A stretch of 64,000 nucleotides of DNA from Deltaproteobacteria bacterium (GTDB taxonomy: Bacteria > Desulfobacterota > Binatia > UBA9968), in the NCBI GenBank assembly GCA_016874755.1, contig VGTH01000020.1:1-64000 (forward strand), written 5' to 3'. The position numbers and the translations under genes were made by a program. Below, piece by piece: positions 7,851 through 16,362 of the stretch (position 1 is its first letter; every line of letters starts with the position of its first letter). The notes under the pieces are model-generated. The model searched no databases and was not told the origin of the DNA. It saw only the letters and a list, made by a program, of their open reading frames with translations.

Positions 7851-9041
7851 ATGTCTGAACTGTTGGCTACGGCTGAAAGCGCCGCCGGCAATGCGCCGCG
7901 CGGCTCATCCAATATTCGTCATCTCTCGCGCATGGAACTCGAAGGCGGCGGCCAGATCGTGCTCGATAAGGGCTACGCCTACGTTGGCCACCAGCACCGG
8001 CCCAACGGGACTACGATCCTAGATATCTCCGACCCGCGCAAGCCCAAGGTGGTCAGCACGCTCAAACCCAACCACGAGTTTTCCCACTCGCACAAGGCGC
8101 GTATCGTCGGTGACCTGATGTTCGTCAATTCCGAGTTCGAGCGCGGCCATGGGGCCAAGCTGCAAGGCTACGACGATGGCGGCTTTCGCATCTACGACGT
8201 CAAGGATCGGGCCAATCCCAAGCTGGTCAATTTCGTGAAAACCCACGGCAAGGGCGTGCATCGCTTCGACGTCGACGAGAACTACGCCTATATTTCGACG
8301 GAAATGGAAGGCTTCGTCGGCAACATTCTGGTGATCTACGATGTACGCAATCCGTCCAACGTGAAAGAAGTCTCACGCTGGTGGATGGATGGGCAGAATG
8401 TTGCAGCCGGGGAAACACCCCATCCCAAACACGCCGAGCATCGCCTCCATCACGGCATGCGCGCGGGCAGCGAAATCTACGCCGGCTGCTGGATGTCGGG
8501 CGTGTCGATCGTCGATGTCAGCGACATCAACAAACCGCGCACACTGTCGCACTACGAGTATGACCCGGCGTGCCCGGAGCCGACCCATACGTTTCTCAAA
8601 GTGCCGCACCCAATCGGCGGCAAACGGATCGCTGTGTCGACGGAAGAAGAGCGCTCCAACCGCGGCGCCGACAAAGGCAAACCCCACGCGCCGTTTCGCA
8701 CCTGGGACGTGAGCGATGCGACCAAGCCGAAATTGCTGAGCTCCTGTTTTTTGCCCGAGTCATCGACGCCCTATCCCGCCGACAAAGTCCGCTGCGGCAC
8801 GCATCAGCTTCGCGAAAAAGTCGACGAAGACAATCTAGTCTATGTCACCTGGTTTGCTGGCGGCCTGCGCGTGATGGATATCAGCGACCCGGCGAACCCG
8901 AAGGAGCGGGGATATTTCATTCCGAAGCCGGGCGATCGATTGGAAGCGCCGGAGACCAACGATGTGGCGAAGGATCATCGCGGGTTGTTGTGGGTGACGG
9001 ATAAACAGAGGGGGTTGGATGTGATCGAGTACAAGAATTGA
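7851..9041 (+). CDS. LVIVD-repeat beta-propeller-like protein
   Basis: 396 residues built from repeats of the LVIVD type: Y-YV----...-ILDISDPRKPKVVS, FRIYDVKDRANPKLVN, LVIYDVRNPSNVKEVS, VSIVDVSDINKPRTLS, TWDVSDATKPKLLS and LRVMDISDPANPKERG. About six blades are visible, consistent with a beta-propeller. Such proteins bind other proteins or ligands, and some are cell-surface; no signal peptide is seen here. The ATG at 7851 is preferred over one at 7797 because GGAGG lies 8 bp upstream of it. The His-rich stretch HPKHAEHRLHHG could bind metal. The 3' end abuts an AT-rich repeat arm. No pathway can be assigned. Confidence 0.75.
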   Translation: MSELLATAESAAGNAPRGSSNIRHLSRMELEGGGQIVLDKGYAYVGHQHRPNGTTILDISDPRKPKVVSTLKPNHEFSHSHKARIVGDLMFVNSEFERGHGAKLQGYDDGGFRIYDVKDRANPKLVNFVKTHGKGVHRFDVDENYAYISTEMEGFVGNILVIYDVRNPSNVKEVSRWWMDGQNVAAGETPHPKHAEHRLHHGMRAGSEIYAGCWMSGVSIVDVSDINKPRTLSHYEYDPACPEPTHTFLKVPHPIGGKRIAVSTEEERSNRGADKGKPHAPFRTWDVSDATKPKLLSSCFLPESSTPYPADKVRCGTHQLREKVDEDNLVYVTWFAGGLRVMDISDPANPKERGYFIPKPGDRLEAPETNDVAKDHRGLLWVTDKQRGLDVIEYKN

Positions 9042-9218
9042 AAGTGGAAAATGGAAAATTGAAAACGACCGAAAATGCGGTTCGAGATAAGTCTTTTGCT
9101 TTTGCATTGCGTATCGTGAAGATGGCGAAGTTTCTCGAGACGCAGAAAAAAGAATTTGTATTGTCAAGGCAAGTGTTGCGGAGCGGAACATTGTCCATTA
9201 TCAATTATCCTATTTCCC
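9038..9218. repeat. Complementary arms flanking a gene remnant
   Basis: The left arm (9038-9067) is made of GTGGAAAATGG and ATTGAAAA words. The right arm (9189-9218) reads CATTGTCCATTATCAATT, approximately the complement of the same words. Between them lies a four-helix-bundle gene fragment. The arms belong to the family also seen at 6778 and 47325. Confidence 0.6.
9074..9190 (+). pseudogene. Four-helix-bundle (23S rRNA IVS / S23, Avd-like) remnant
   Basis: The frame encodes ENAVRDKSFAFALRIVK and KKEFVLSRQVLRSGT, the first 40 or so residues of the four-helix-bundle family (TIGR02436-type). Members lie in 23S rRNA intervening sequences and are fold relatives of the Avd accessory protein of diversity-generating retroelements. 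A full protein is about 115-125 residues; here the similarity stops after SGT, where the right-hand repeat arm begins. No ATG precedes the fragment; only TTG or GTG within the left arm could start it. It is thus a truncated gene inside a repeat-bounded unit. Confidence 0.65.
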
Positions 9219-9222
9219 AGCC

Positions 9223-10668
9223 ATGGCAAAATCGCTCAGAACATTTTTAGATGATTTTCGCCGCGCTTATCCCAGCGACGTCGTTTCCATCTCAAAAACG
9301 GTCAATCCGCTCGCCTACGACATCACCGCGATCGTCAAAAAACTCGGAGCGCTAAAGAAATTTCCCGTGTTGATGTTCGAAAAGCCATTGAATGCCCACG
9401 GTAAGCCGACCGACATGAAGGTCGTCATGAGCGCGGAAAATTCGCAGAAAAAGATTCAGGTGGCGCTCGGTTTGCCGGCGGAGATGGACCGCGCCGAGAT
9501 GGCGCGCGAGTGTTTGCGCCGGGAGGCGGCGAGGGTTGGGCCGGTGATGGTCAGCAAAGACGCCGCGCCGCTGAAGGAGATCGTTCGCATTGGCGAGGCG
9601 GTCGATCTCTACGAGCTGCCGCTGCTCAAACATCACGAGATGGACGGCGGTCCCTATCTCGATATGTCCAGCGTTGCGAAGGATCGAGCCAGTGGCGTTT
9701 ACAATTGCTCCTATCACCGCATGGAGGTGAAGGACCGTAACCACACCGGGTTTTTGATGACGCTGCAGCATATGTGGCGCATCTTTCGCGGCTACGAAGA
9801 AGCCGGCGAAGAGTGTCCGGTGGCAACGGTGATCGGCCATCATCCGGCCTATCAAATGGGCGCCTGCTACGGCGGGCCGTTCGAGATCAGCGAGTATGAC
9901 ATCATCGGCGGCTATCTCGGCGAGCCGCTGCGCCTCGTACCGTCAGAGACGTGGGGCGAGCGCCTGCTCGTGCCGGCGGATGCCGAGATCGTCATCGAAG
10001 GCGCGCTTCTCCCAGGCAAGCGCATGGTCGAGGGGCCTTTTGGCGAAGTCAATGGCTATCTCGGCGTGCAGGGCTTTCAACAGTCGGCACACTATGAAGT
10101 GCGCGCAATCACGCGCCGCCAGGGCGCGCTGCATACGTCGATTCTTACGCCCGAGGGGGACAAGCCGTGGATGGATCTCGCGCGCGAGGGCGCGTACCTG
10201 CGCCGCGCCCGCGAAGCTGTGCCTGGCGTTGTCGCGGTCTGTACTAGCGGGCGCCACGCGCTGCTCAATGTTTTCATTTCAATGAAAAAAATGTCCGAAG
10301 GCGACCCAGGCCGCGCCGCGGCAGCGGTGTTGACTTGGGATTGGGCGAAAAACGTTTTTGTCTTCGACGAAGATATCAACGTCTACGATCCGACTGAAAT
10401 TCTTTGGGCCATCGCCACCCGGGTGCAGCCGCACTTACAGGTGTCGATTATCAAAGAAATCATGCGCGGCAGCTTGATCGATCCGTCGATGGTCAGCCCG
10501 CGCAAAACTTCCGCGATGATCGTCGACGCGACCAAACCCCTCGACCGGCCGTTCTCACCGGTCTCCAAATGCCCCGACGAAGCGCTGGCGCGCATTCGGC
10601 TTGAAGATTTCGTGCCAGGCGAAGTCTTGCAGCATATTCCCGTCGATCGGACGACGTATTGGGCGTGA
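9223..10668 (+). CDS. UbiD-family decarboxylase (prFMN-dependent)
   Basis: 481 residues, the usual length for UbiD/Fdc-type enzymes that use prenylated FMN to decarboxylate (or carboxylate) aromatic or unsaturated acids. The cofactor-site residues are recognisable: N161 and R166 in NCSYHRME (spacing as N168/R173 of Fdc1), and E270/E275 in EGPFGEVNGY (spacing as E277/E282). The prFMN must come from a UbiX partner, which is not in this window. Only 52 bp separate it from the hyuA/hyuB pair downstream, so the three may form a pathway for a ring carboxylic acid. No clear ribosome site precedes the ATG; the upstream region is a repeat arm. Confidence 0.87.
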   Translation: MAKSLRTFLDDFRRAYPSDVVSISKTVNPLAYDITAIVKKLGALKKFPVLMFEKPLNAHGKPTDMKVVMSAENSQKKIQVALGLPAEMDRAEMARECLRREAARVGPVMVSKDAAPLKEIVRIGEAVDLYELPLLKHHEMDGGPYLDMSSVAKDRASGVYNCSYHRMEVKDRNHTGFLMTLQHMWRIFRGYEEAGEECPVATVIGHHPAYQMGACYGGPFEISEYDIIGGYLGEPLRLVPSETWGERLLVPADAEIVIEGALLPGKRMVEGPFGEVNGYLGVQGFQQSAHYEVRAITRRQGALHTSILTPEGDKPWMDLAREGAYLRRAREAVPGVVAVCTSGRHALLNVFISMKKMSEGDPGRAAAAVLTWDWAKNVFVFDEDINVYDPTEILWAIATRVQPHLQVSIIKEIMRGSLIDPSMVSPRKTSAMIVDATKPLDRPFSPVSKCPDEALARIRLEDFVPGEVLQHIPVDRTTYWA

Positions 10669-10720
10669 TCTTTCCGTTGTAAATTCAAGGTTGTGGTATT
10701 TATTGGGCTGAGGTTATCGC

Positions 10721-12769
10721 ATGAGTTATAGAGTCGGCATCGATATTGGCGGCACGTTCACAGATTTTGTTGTGCTCGATGAAGCGGGCGGGGCGGTTTT
10801 TAGTTCTAAAGTCTTGAGCACGCCGGCGGATTTGGCCGAGGGCGTCATGAATGCGCTCGATGAATTCTTTGGTAAGGGCAAGCGGCCCGAGGATGTCTCG
10901 TTTTTGTTTCATGCGACTACAGTGGCGACTAATGCGTTGTTGGAGCGCAAGGGTGCGAAGACCTGGCTGTGTATCACGGAAGGTTTCACCGGCGTGTATG
11001 AAACGCCGGAGCTGGGCGAGACGCGCAGTGCGACCTATGATTATTTGACCTATCCCAAGCCGCCGATGCTGGTGCGGCAGCGCGAGACGATTCAGATTCC
11101 CGAGCGGGTCGATTTTCAAGGGAACGTTTTGCGCGCGCTGGATGAAGAGGAGACACGCAGGCGGCTGGCGCGCTTGCAAGGCACGGGCGTCGATTCGGTC
11201 GCGGTGAGCTTGATCTTTTCGTTCATGAATTCGGCGCACGAACAGCGCTTGCGCGAGTTGATTCACGAGGTCGTGCCGGATGCGCAGGTCTACCTTTCCA
11301 GCGAGACGCTCCCACAAATTCGCGAGTACCCGCGACTGACCACGACGGTGGTCAACGCTTACGTCGCGCCGGTGGTCAATCGCTACATTCATCGCCTCGA
11401 AGAGGCGCTCGAATCGCGGCGCATCACCAAGCCGCTCTACATCATGCAGTCCAACGGAGGTAGCCTCACCGGCGGCGCGCTGCGCAATATTCCGGTGCGC
11501 ATGATCGAGTCCGGCCCAGCGGCGGGCGTGCTCGGTGCGGCGCATATTGGGCGCATGACCCAGCAGCTGAAAATCATTTCTTTCGACATGGGTGGGACGA
11601 CGGCGAAGGCCGGCATCGTTGAAGATGGCGAGCCGCGTATTGTGCCGCGCTTTCAAGCTGGCGAGTGGTTGATCTCGACGCCGTCCATCGATCTGGTCGA
11701 AATCGGCGCCGGTGGCGGCAGCATCGCGTGGATCGATAGGGGCGGCCTCGTGAAAGTCGGGCCGCAGAGTGCCGGCGCGGTGCCCGGGCCGGCCTGCTAT
11801 CCCAACGGCGGTGAGTTGCCGACGGTGACTGACGCGGATGTCGCGCTCGGTTGGTTAAACCCAGAGTTCTTCGTGGGCGGCAAATTTCACCTGAATCCGC
11901 AAGCCGCGCAAAACGCCATCGCCAAGCACATCGCTCAGCCGCTGAAGCTCGAACCGATCGAGGCGGCCAACGGGATTATTAAAATCGTCAGCTCGGGCAT
12001 GGTCGAAGCGCTGCGGCTGGTCACTGTGTCGCGCGGCGAGGATCCGCGCGAATATCTGATGGTCGCCTTCGGCGGTGCCGGCCCGGTGCACGCGGCGCTG
12101 CTGGCGCAGGAATTGAAAATACCGCGTGTGCTCGTGCCCGCTTCGCCCGGCGTGCACTCTGCCATGGGCTTGTTAGTTTCCGACCTGAAACGCGACTACG
12201 TACAGACACATTTCGCCTTGCTGGAAAACGTCGACGTCACCGAGGTGGCGCGCCGCTTTGAGTCGATGGAGGCAACCGCGCAGCAGGAGTTCGAGTCCCA
12301 GGGTATAGCTCGAGAACAGATTGTCCACGAGCGCGCCATCGATTTGCGTTACAGCATTCAAAAATACGAGCTGCCAGTGCCTGTAGCGCGAGGCAACTTG
12401 AACGGTGAGATGAAATTGCAATGGCGCCGATTGTTCGATGAGACCCATGAGAAACATTTCGGCTCGCGGGCGGAAGATCAAAAAGTCGAATTGGTCAACT
12501 ATCGGTTGACCACCAAAGTGATCGTGCCCAAACCGGTAGTCAATGAAGCGGCGCTGACACATGAGATTAGACAAGATGCCATCAAAGTGCGGCGCCAGGC
12601 TTACTTCGACGGCTGGCACGACACGCCGATCTACTATCGCGAGAAGCTGTTACCGGGCAATCGGGTAGCCGGGCCGGCGATCATTGAGCAGATGGATTCG
12701 ACGACGGTGGTGCATCCGGGCATGAGCGCGGAGATCGATCGGTTTGGCAATATTATTATTGGAATCTGA
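10721..12769 (+). CDS. hyuA: Hydantoinase/oxoprolinase subunit A (HyuA-like)
   Basis: 682 residues. The N-terminal actin-like ATPase domain starts GIDIGGTFTDFVVLDE, with a second phosphate motif DMGGTTAK near residue 290 and a GAGGGSIAWID turn. The family covers ATP-dependent hydantoinases, 5-oxoprolinases and the acetone/acetophenone carboxylase subunits. All activate a cyclic amide or ketone by phosphorylation and act with a B subunit. A GAGG site lies upstream of the ATG. It is followed after 168 bp by hyuB, so the pair should form one heteromeric enzyme. With UbiD directly upstream, carboxylation or hydrolysis of a heteroaromatic substrate is plausible inference. Confidence 0.88.
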   Translation: MSYRVGIDIGGTFTDFVVLDEAGGAVFSSKVLSTPADLAEGVMNALDEFFGKGKRPEDVSFLFHATTVATNALLERKGAKTWLCITEGFTGVYETPELGETRSATYDYLTYPKPPMLVRQRETIQIPERVDFQGNVLRALDEEETRRRLARLQGTGVDSVAVSLIFSFMNSAHEQRLRELIHEVVPDAQVYLSSETLPQIREYPRLTTTVVNAYVAPVVNRYIHRLEEALESRRITKPLYIMQSNGGSLTGGALRNIPVRMIESGPAAGVLGAAHIGRMTQQLKIISFDMGGTTAKAGIVEDGEPRIVPRFQAGEWLISTPSIDLVEIGAGGGSIAWIDRGGLVKVGPQSAGAVPGPACYPNGGELPTVTDADVALGWLNPEFFVGGKFHLNPQAAQNAIAKHIAQPLKLEPIEAANGIIKIVSSGMVEALRLVTVSRGEDPREYLMVAFGGAGPVHAALLAQELKIPRVLVPASPGVHSAMGLLVSDLKRDYVQTHFALLENVDVTEVARRFESMEATAQQEFESQGIAREQIVHERAIDLRYSIQKYELPVPVARGNLNGEMKLQWRRLFDETHEKHFGSRAEDQKVELVNYRLTTKVIVPKPVVNEAALTHEIRQDAIKVRRQAYFDGWHDTPIYYREKLLPGNRVAGPAIIEQMDSTTVVHPGMSAEIDRFGNIIIGI

Positions 12770-12773
12770 CGTT

Positions 12774-12869
12774 GAGACCCTACGATTCCGTCACCCCGGC
12801 GAAGGCCGGGGTCCATCTTGAAATCTGGATACCGGCCTGCGCCGGTATGACAAACCCGTAGGGTTTCTC
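12774..12869. repeat. Nested inverted repeats in the hyuA-hyuB spacer
   Basis: Outer arms GAGACCCTACG and CGTAGGGTTTC enclose a GTCACCCCGGCG...CCGGGGTCCA hairpin and an ACCGGC...GCCGGTATGAC hairpin. The inner element matches the common GTCATTCCCGCGAAAGCGGGAATCCA type of intergenic repeat. It interrupts what would otherwise be a tight hyuA-hyuB operon. Confidence 0.65.
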
Positions 12870-12892
12870 TTATGTCTTGAGTTTGTTTGGCC

Positions 12893-12915
12893 GCGTAGGG
12901 TGTGCCGTGCGCACC
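12893..12915. repeat. GTAGGGTGCG...GCGCACC palindrome
   Basis: A short imperfect palindrome with CGTAGGGTGTGCCGTGCGCACC. A second copy lies at 44020-44042, again just upstream of a gene start. Confidence 0.55.
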
Positions 12916-12937
12916 ATTTGCCAGGCAAGGAGAATAA

Positions 12938-14665
12938 ATGGCAGCAAAGCTTGATCCCATCACTCTTGAACTGATCCAGTCCAAAGTTTCAAGCATCATC
13001 GAAGAGATGCGTATCGTTCTGTTTCATAGCGGCTATTCTACAGTTCTGCGCGAGTCGGAGGACGGCAGCGCTGGGCTGCTCGATGCCAGCCTGCGCACCG
13101 TGGCGGTATCGAAAAAATTGCCGCTCCATTTCGGCTCATTTGCCGCCATCGGCGATCACCTGAGCGACTATTACAAAACTGAAGATCTGGAAGAAGGTGA
13201 CGTGCTGGTTTTCAACAATCCCTACACCGGCAACGTCACCCATCCCAACGACACGATGGTCTTCATCCCGGTCTTTGCCCAGGGCCAGTTGGTGGCGTTC
13301 ACTGCGACCTTGGCCCACAAGGCCGACCTCGGTGGGCCGCGGACCGCCCATGTGCCACAAGACATGTGGGAAGAGGGATTAATGATCCCGCCGACGAAAC
13401 TTTATGTGCGCGGCAAGGTCAACGTTGAAGTTGAGCGGCTGATTGCCGCCAATAGTCGTATTCCTGTGGAGACTTTGGGGGACTTGCGTGGCCAGGTCGC
13501 GGCGTGCCGCGTCGGTGCGGAGCGGATGCAGGAGCTGTGCGCGCGTTTTGGCGCTGAGACGGTGCGCGACGGCTGTAATGAGTTGATGACGCGGGTGGCG
13601 CGCCAGCTACGGGACGCGTTACGTGAAATTCCGGATGGCACTCAGGAAGCGGAAGGCTTGCTCGATCATGACGGCATCGGCTTTGACCGGCCGCGGCGCG
13701 TTCACGTAGTCGTCCAAAAGAAGGGCGATCAGATTCTCTTCGATTTCTCCGGTAGCGACGATCAGGCGCGTGGACCGGTGAATGTGACTAGCGCCCTGAT
13801 CAAAAATACTTGCTACTTTGGTTTGATGGCGATGACCGACGCGAGTCTGCCGTTCAATCACGGATTCGTGGACGTCGTGCAGACGAAATTTAAGCCCGGC
13901 ACCATCGTTAGCCCACGCCACGGCGGCCCGGTGTCCTATTACGTCCCGCTGGCCTATCTGACTGCAGATGTCGTCTTGCACGCGCTCGGAAAATTCAATC
14001 CCGCGCGCGCCGTCGGTTCTTCCGGCGGCGGTGGCGGCGTGCGCATCGCCAGCTCCGGCGGCAAGGGCGGCAAGCCCTGGGTGTTCATGGAGCTGCTGGA
14101 TACCGCGCTAGGCGCCAGCAGCAAGCAGGACGGCGTATCGTTGATTCACGGCACCCTCGGTGTCGGCCAATTTCGCCCGGGCCCCATCGAAATTCATGAA
14201 ACCGAATTCCCGATGCGCGTCTTGCGCTTCGAAGTGCGCACTGACTCGGGCGGACCGGGCAAGTTTCGCGGCGGCTGCGGCTGCACGCGCGAGTATCAGT
14301 TATTGCAAGATGCCGCCGTGCGCGTGCGCGGCAAAGGCGACATGCGCAGTAAATTTCCGCCCTGGGGCGTGCTTGGCGGCAAAGCCGCGCGCACCGGGTT
14401 CTACGCAGTCAACGGCAATGAGCTCGACGAGACCGTGCGCGAAGCGGCGCTCAAGCCCGGCGATAGTGTCTGCGTCAATATGAACGCCGGCGGTGGCTAC
14501 GGCAATCCGCTTGAGCGCGATCCCGAATTGGTTTTGGGTGACGTGTTAGATGGCTACGTCTCGATCGATGGGGCGCGGCAAGATTATGGCGTGGTTATCG
14601 ATGCCAAGACCGGCACGGTGGATTTGCCACGGACCGCGGAACTACGTCGACGGGCGTTGCTGTGA
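12938..14665 (+). CDS. hyuB: Hydantoinase/oxoprolinase subunit B (HyuB-like)
   Basis: 575 residues, typical for the B subunit. Family hallmarks are LDPITLELIQSK at the start, GDVLVFNNPYTGNVTHPND, AHKADLGG, the GPVNVTSALIKN block, and the C-terminal GGPGKFRGGCGCTREY and NAGGGYGNPLERDPE motifs. It pairs with the A subunit to hydrolyse a cyclic amide or to carboxylate a ketone. AAGGAGAATAA precedes the ATG. A perfect terminator-like hairpin follows 8 bp after the stop. A second B subunit lies at 39893; the two differ clearly, so they likely serve different substrates. Confidence 0.88.
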   Translation: MAAKLDPITLELIQSKVSSIIEEMRIVLFHSGYSTVLRESEDGSAGLLDASLRTVAVSKKLPLHFGSFAAIGDHLSDYYKTEDLEEGDVLVFNNPYTGNVTHPNDTMVFIPVFAQGQLVAFTATLAHKADLGGPRTAHVPQDMWEEGLMIPPTKLYVRGKVNVEVERLIAANSRIPVETLGDLRGQVAACRVGAERMQELCARFGAETVRDGCNELMTRVARQLRDALREIPDGTQEAEGLLDHDGIGFDRPRRVHVVVQKKGDQILFDFSGSDDQARGPVNVTSALIKNTCYFGLMAMTDASLPFNHGFVDVVQTKFKPGTIVSPRHGGPVSYYVPLAYLTADVVLHALGKFNPARAVGSSGGGGGVRIASSGGKGGKPWVFMELLDTALGASSKQDGVSLIHGTLGVGQFRPGPIEIHETEFPMRVLRFEVRTDSGGPGKFRGGCGCTREYQLLQDAAVRVRGKGDMRSKFPPWGVLGGKAARTGFYAVNGNELDETVREAALKPGDSVCVNMNAGGGYGNPLERDPELVLGDVLDGYVSIDGARQDYGVVIDAKTGTVDLPRTAELRRRALL

Positions 14666-14673
14666 AATGAAAC

Positions 14674-14704
14674 TGGCGCGCCCGCTATAAAACCGGGCGC
14701 GCCA
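14674..14704. terminator. Bidirectional hairpin between hyuB and rlpA
   Basis: An 11-bp perfect stem (14674-14684 with 14694-14704) encloses a 9-nt AT-rich loop. It sits exactly between the convergent hyuB and rlpA-like genes. There is no T tract, so it may work as a hairpin-only or Rho-assisted terminator. Confidence 0.6.
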
Positions 14705-14723
14705 TTCGGAGTGTGACGCAGGG

Positions 14724-15155
14724 CTACTTCACAACTTCTAACCTTACTTCGGCTAACCCCTCGCGCAGCAGGCGCAGCTGCGCCGCGGCCGCGCGCGAGA
14801 GATCGATGACCCGGCCGGCCTGGGTGGGACCGCGATCGTTGATGCGCACGATCACCGAACGATTGTTCTTGACGTGAGTAACTTTCACTCGCGTGCCGAA
14901 CGGCAGAGTTTGATGTGCGGCAGTCATGGCCCCAGGGTTGTAGCGCTGGCCGCTGGCGGTGCGCCGTCCATTCAAACCATTGTGATAGTAAGCTGCTAGC
15001 CCGGACATGGCATCGCCGCTGCCGGCAGGAGCGGCGGCTGGAGCCGCCGGCGCTGCGGCTTTTTGTTGTCCCATAACCGGGTTGCTTATCAACGTTGCGC
15101 CGAGCCACAGCGCGCTTGACGCCGCGGCGATGCCGTAGAAAAATCTTTTTTGCAT
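14724..15155 (-). CDS. rlpA: RlpA-like double-psi beta-barrel protein
   Basis: About 143 residues. A signal peptide (hydrophobic residues 5-28) is followed by an Ala/Pro linker and then the double-psi beta-barrel of the RlpA septal lytic transglycosylase family: AAYYHNGLNGRRTASG, TAAHQTLPFGTRVKV and VIVRINDRGP with RVIDLSRAAA. The conserved His in AAHQTLP and Asp in NDRGP match the active-site region. The SPOR domain of full RlpA is absent, and so is the lipobox Cys, so it is a secreted periplasmic single-domain form. It probably cleaves glycan strands lacking stem peptides. The ATG at 15155 is chosen because GGAGGAG lies directly upstream. Confidence 0.8.
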   Translation of the reverse strand: MQKRFFYGIAAASSALWLGATLISNPVMGQQKAAAPAAPAAAPAGSGDAMSGLAAYYHNGLNGRRTASGQRYNPGAMTAAHQTLPFGTRVKVTHVKNNRSVIVRINDRGPTQAGRVIDLSRAAAAQLRLLREGLAEVRLEVVK

Positions 15156-15289
15156 GAACTCCTCCACTGGTGTTGTTCTGACGCACGGTTAGTAACCCAA
15201 ACGCGGCCTTGGTTCAAGTAAAAAGTTGCGCTGGCGAGGGTAAGGAAAAACCAGCTATACTTGCCCGTTGAAACCACCGGGTCCCATCG

Positions 15290-16267
15290 ATGTCGGCAAT
15301 CTTCATCAGCTATCGCCGCGACGACAGCGCGCCCTATGCCGGGCGTCTTTACGATCGTCTATGCGCCCGCTTCGGCGCCGATCGTGTTTTCATGGACGTT
15401 GACGGCATCCCGCCGGGCGTCGATTTTGTCGCGCACATCGGCGCCAAGGTCGCATCCTGTGACACCATGATCGCGGTCATCGGCAAAAAGTGGTTGGAGG
15501 CGCGGGACGGTAACGGGCAGCGGCGCTTGGACGATCCGCATGATTTCGTCGTGCTCGAAGTCGCGCAAGGATTGCAGCGCGGCATTCCCGTAATCCCCGT
15601 GCTAGTCGGCGGCGCGAGTATGCCCAGGGCAGCCGATCTTCCAGACCCGCTGCGTGGCTTGGCCCAGCGCGAAGCGGTGAGTTTGCGCGACGATGAGTTC
15701 CATCGCGACGCCAACACGTTGATTACCGTGTTGGCCAAGCTTCCAGGACTGCAACGGCGCTCGACGGACAAGATAGACCCTCGGCAAGAACGGCTGCAGC
15801 GTCATACAAAGGCGCTTATCTGGAAGGCGCCGTTGGTCTTTGCGCTCGTCGCCTTTGCCATCTGGTGGCAAGGGCGCCGGGAATCGCAGCGGCCCGCACC
15901 GATTACGACCCACGCCGCGATAGCGCAGCCGTTGACCGGCGCGTGGGGTGCCGAAGTGACTTATCACTGGAACGCCAAACATAAAGAGGCGTTTTTCTTT
16001 CAACCGGAGGGCAATCGACTCTACGGCACGGCGAGCTTTCTCGGCCTCAAACGCGGCATCGATGACGGCAAGATTGAGGGCGGTGAGATTTTCTTCAGCG
16101 TGCGGTTTCAGGAGGATTCCGCGTCGGGGACGCGCGAGCGCAAAAACTACTATGGCGGCAAAATCGCCGGCAACGAGATTCGTTTCCGGCTGCAGGACGA
16201 TCGCGGCAGTCCACCCCTGGAGTTTATCGCCACTCGTGTGGGTGAAGCGGGCCAGACTTTGCGCTAG
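15290..16267 (+). CDS. TIR-domain membrane protein
   Basis: 325 residues. Residues 1-150 form a TIR domain: IFISYRRDD at the first strand, VFMDVDGIPPG in the BB-loop region, a CDTMIAVIGKKW strand and FVVLEVAQGLQ carrying Glu90, the likely catalytic residue of NADase-type TIRs. A transmembrane helix lies at about 180-194. The C-terminal part (215-317) is a predicted all-beta, lipocalin-like domain (LTGAWGAEVTY, RLYGTASF, NYYGGKIAGNEIRF). Inference: a cell-surface or periplasmic sensor domain signals across the membrane to a cytoplasmic TIR that may cleave NAD. It is followed after 95 bp by a sensor-like TPR protein and then a patatin lipase. No strong ribosome site is visible. Confidence 0.8.
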   Translation: MSAIFISYRRDDSAPYAGRLYDRLCARFGADRVFMDVDGIPPGVDFVAHIGAKVASCDTMIAVIGKKWLEARDGNGQRRLDDPHDFVVLEVAQGLQRGIPVIPVLVGGASMPRAADLPDPLRGLAQREAVSLRDDEFHRDANTLITVLAKLPGLQRRSTDKIDPRQERLQRHTKALIWKAPLVFALVAFAIWWQGRRESQRPAPITTHAAIAQPLTGAWGAEVTYHWNAKHKEAFFFQPEGNRLYGTASFLGLKRGIDDGKIEGGEIFFSVRFQEDSASGTRERKNYYGGKIAGNEIRFRLQDDRGSPPLEFIATRVGEAGQTLR

Positions 16268-16362
16268 GGTGGCTCCTAGCAGGAAGCAATGGAACGATCG
16301 CAATACATGGCGGCTGACACCCGTTAGTTCGTTAACGCTATGCTGCAGGAGCAATAGTTACC

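Noticed and set aside
10700-11656. A 318-codon minus-strand open frame opposite hyuA
   Set aside because: It lies entirely antisense to a well-supported gene, has Arg/His-rich low-complexity composition and no ribosome site; typical of GC-rich shadow frames.
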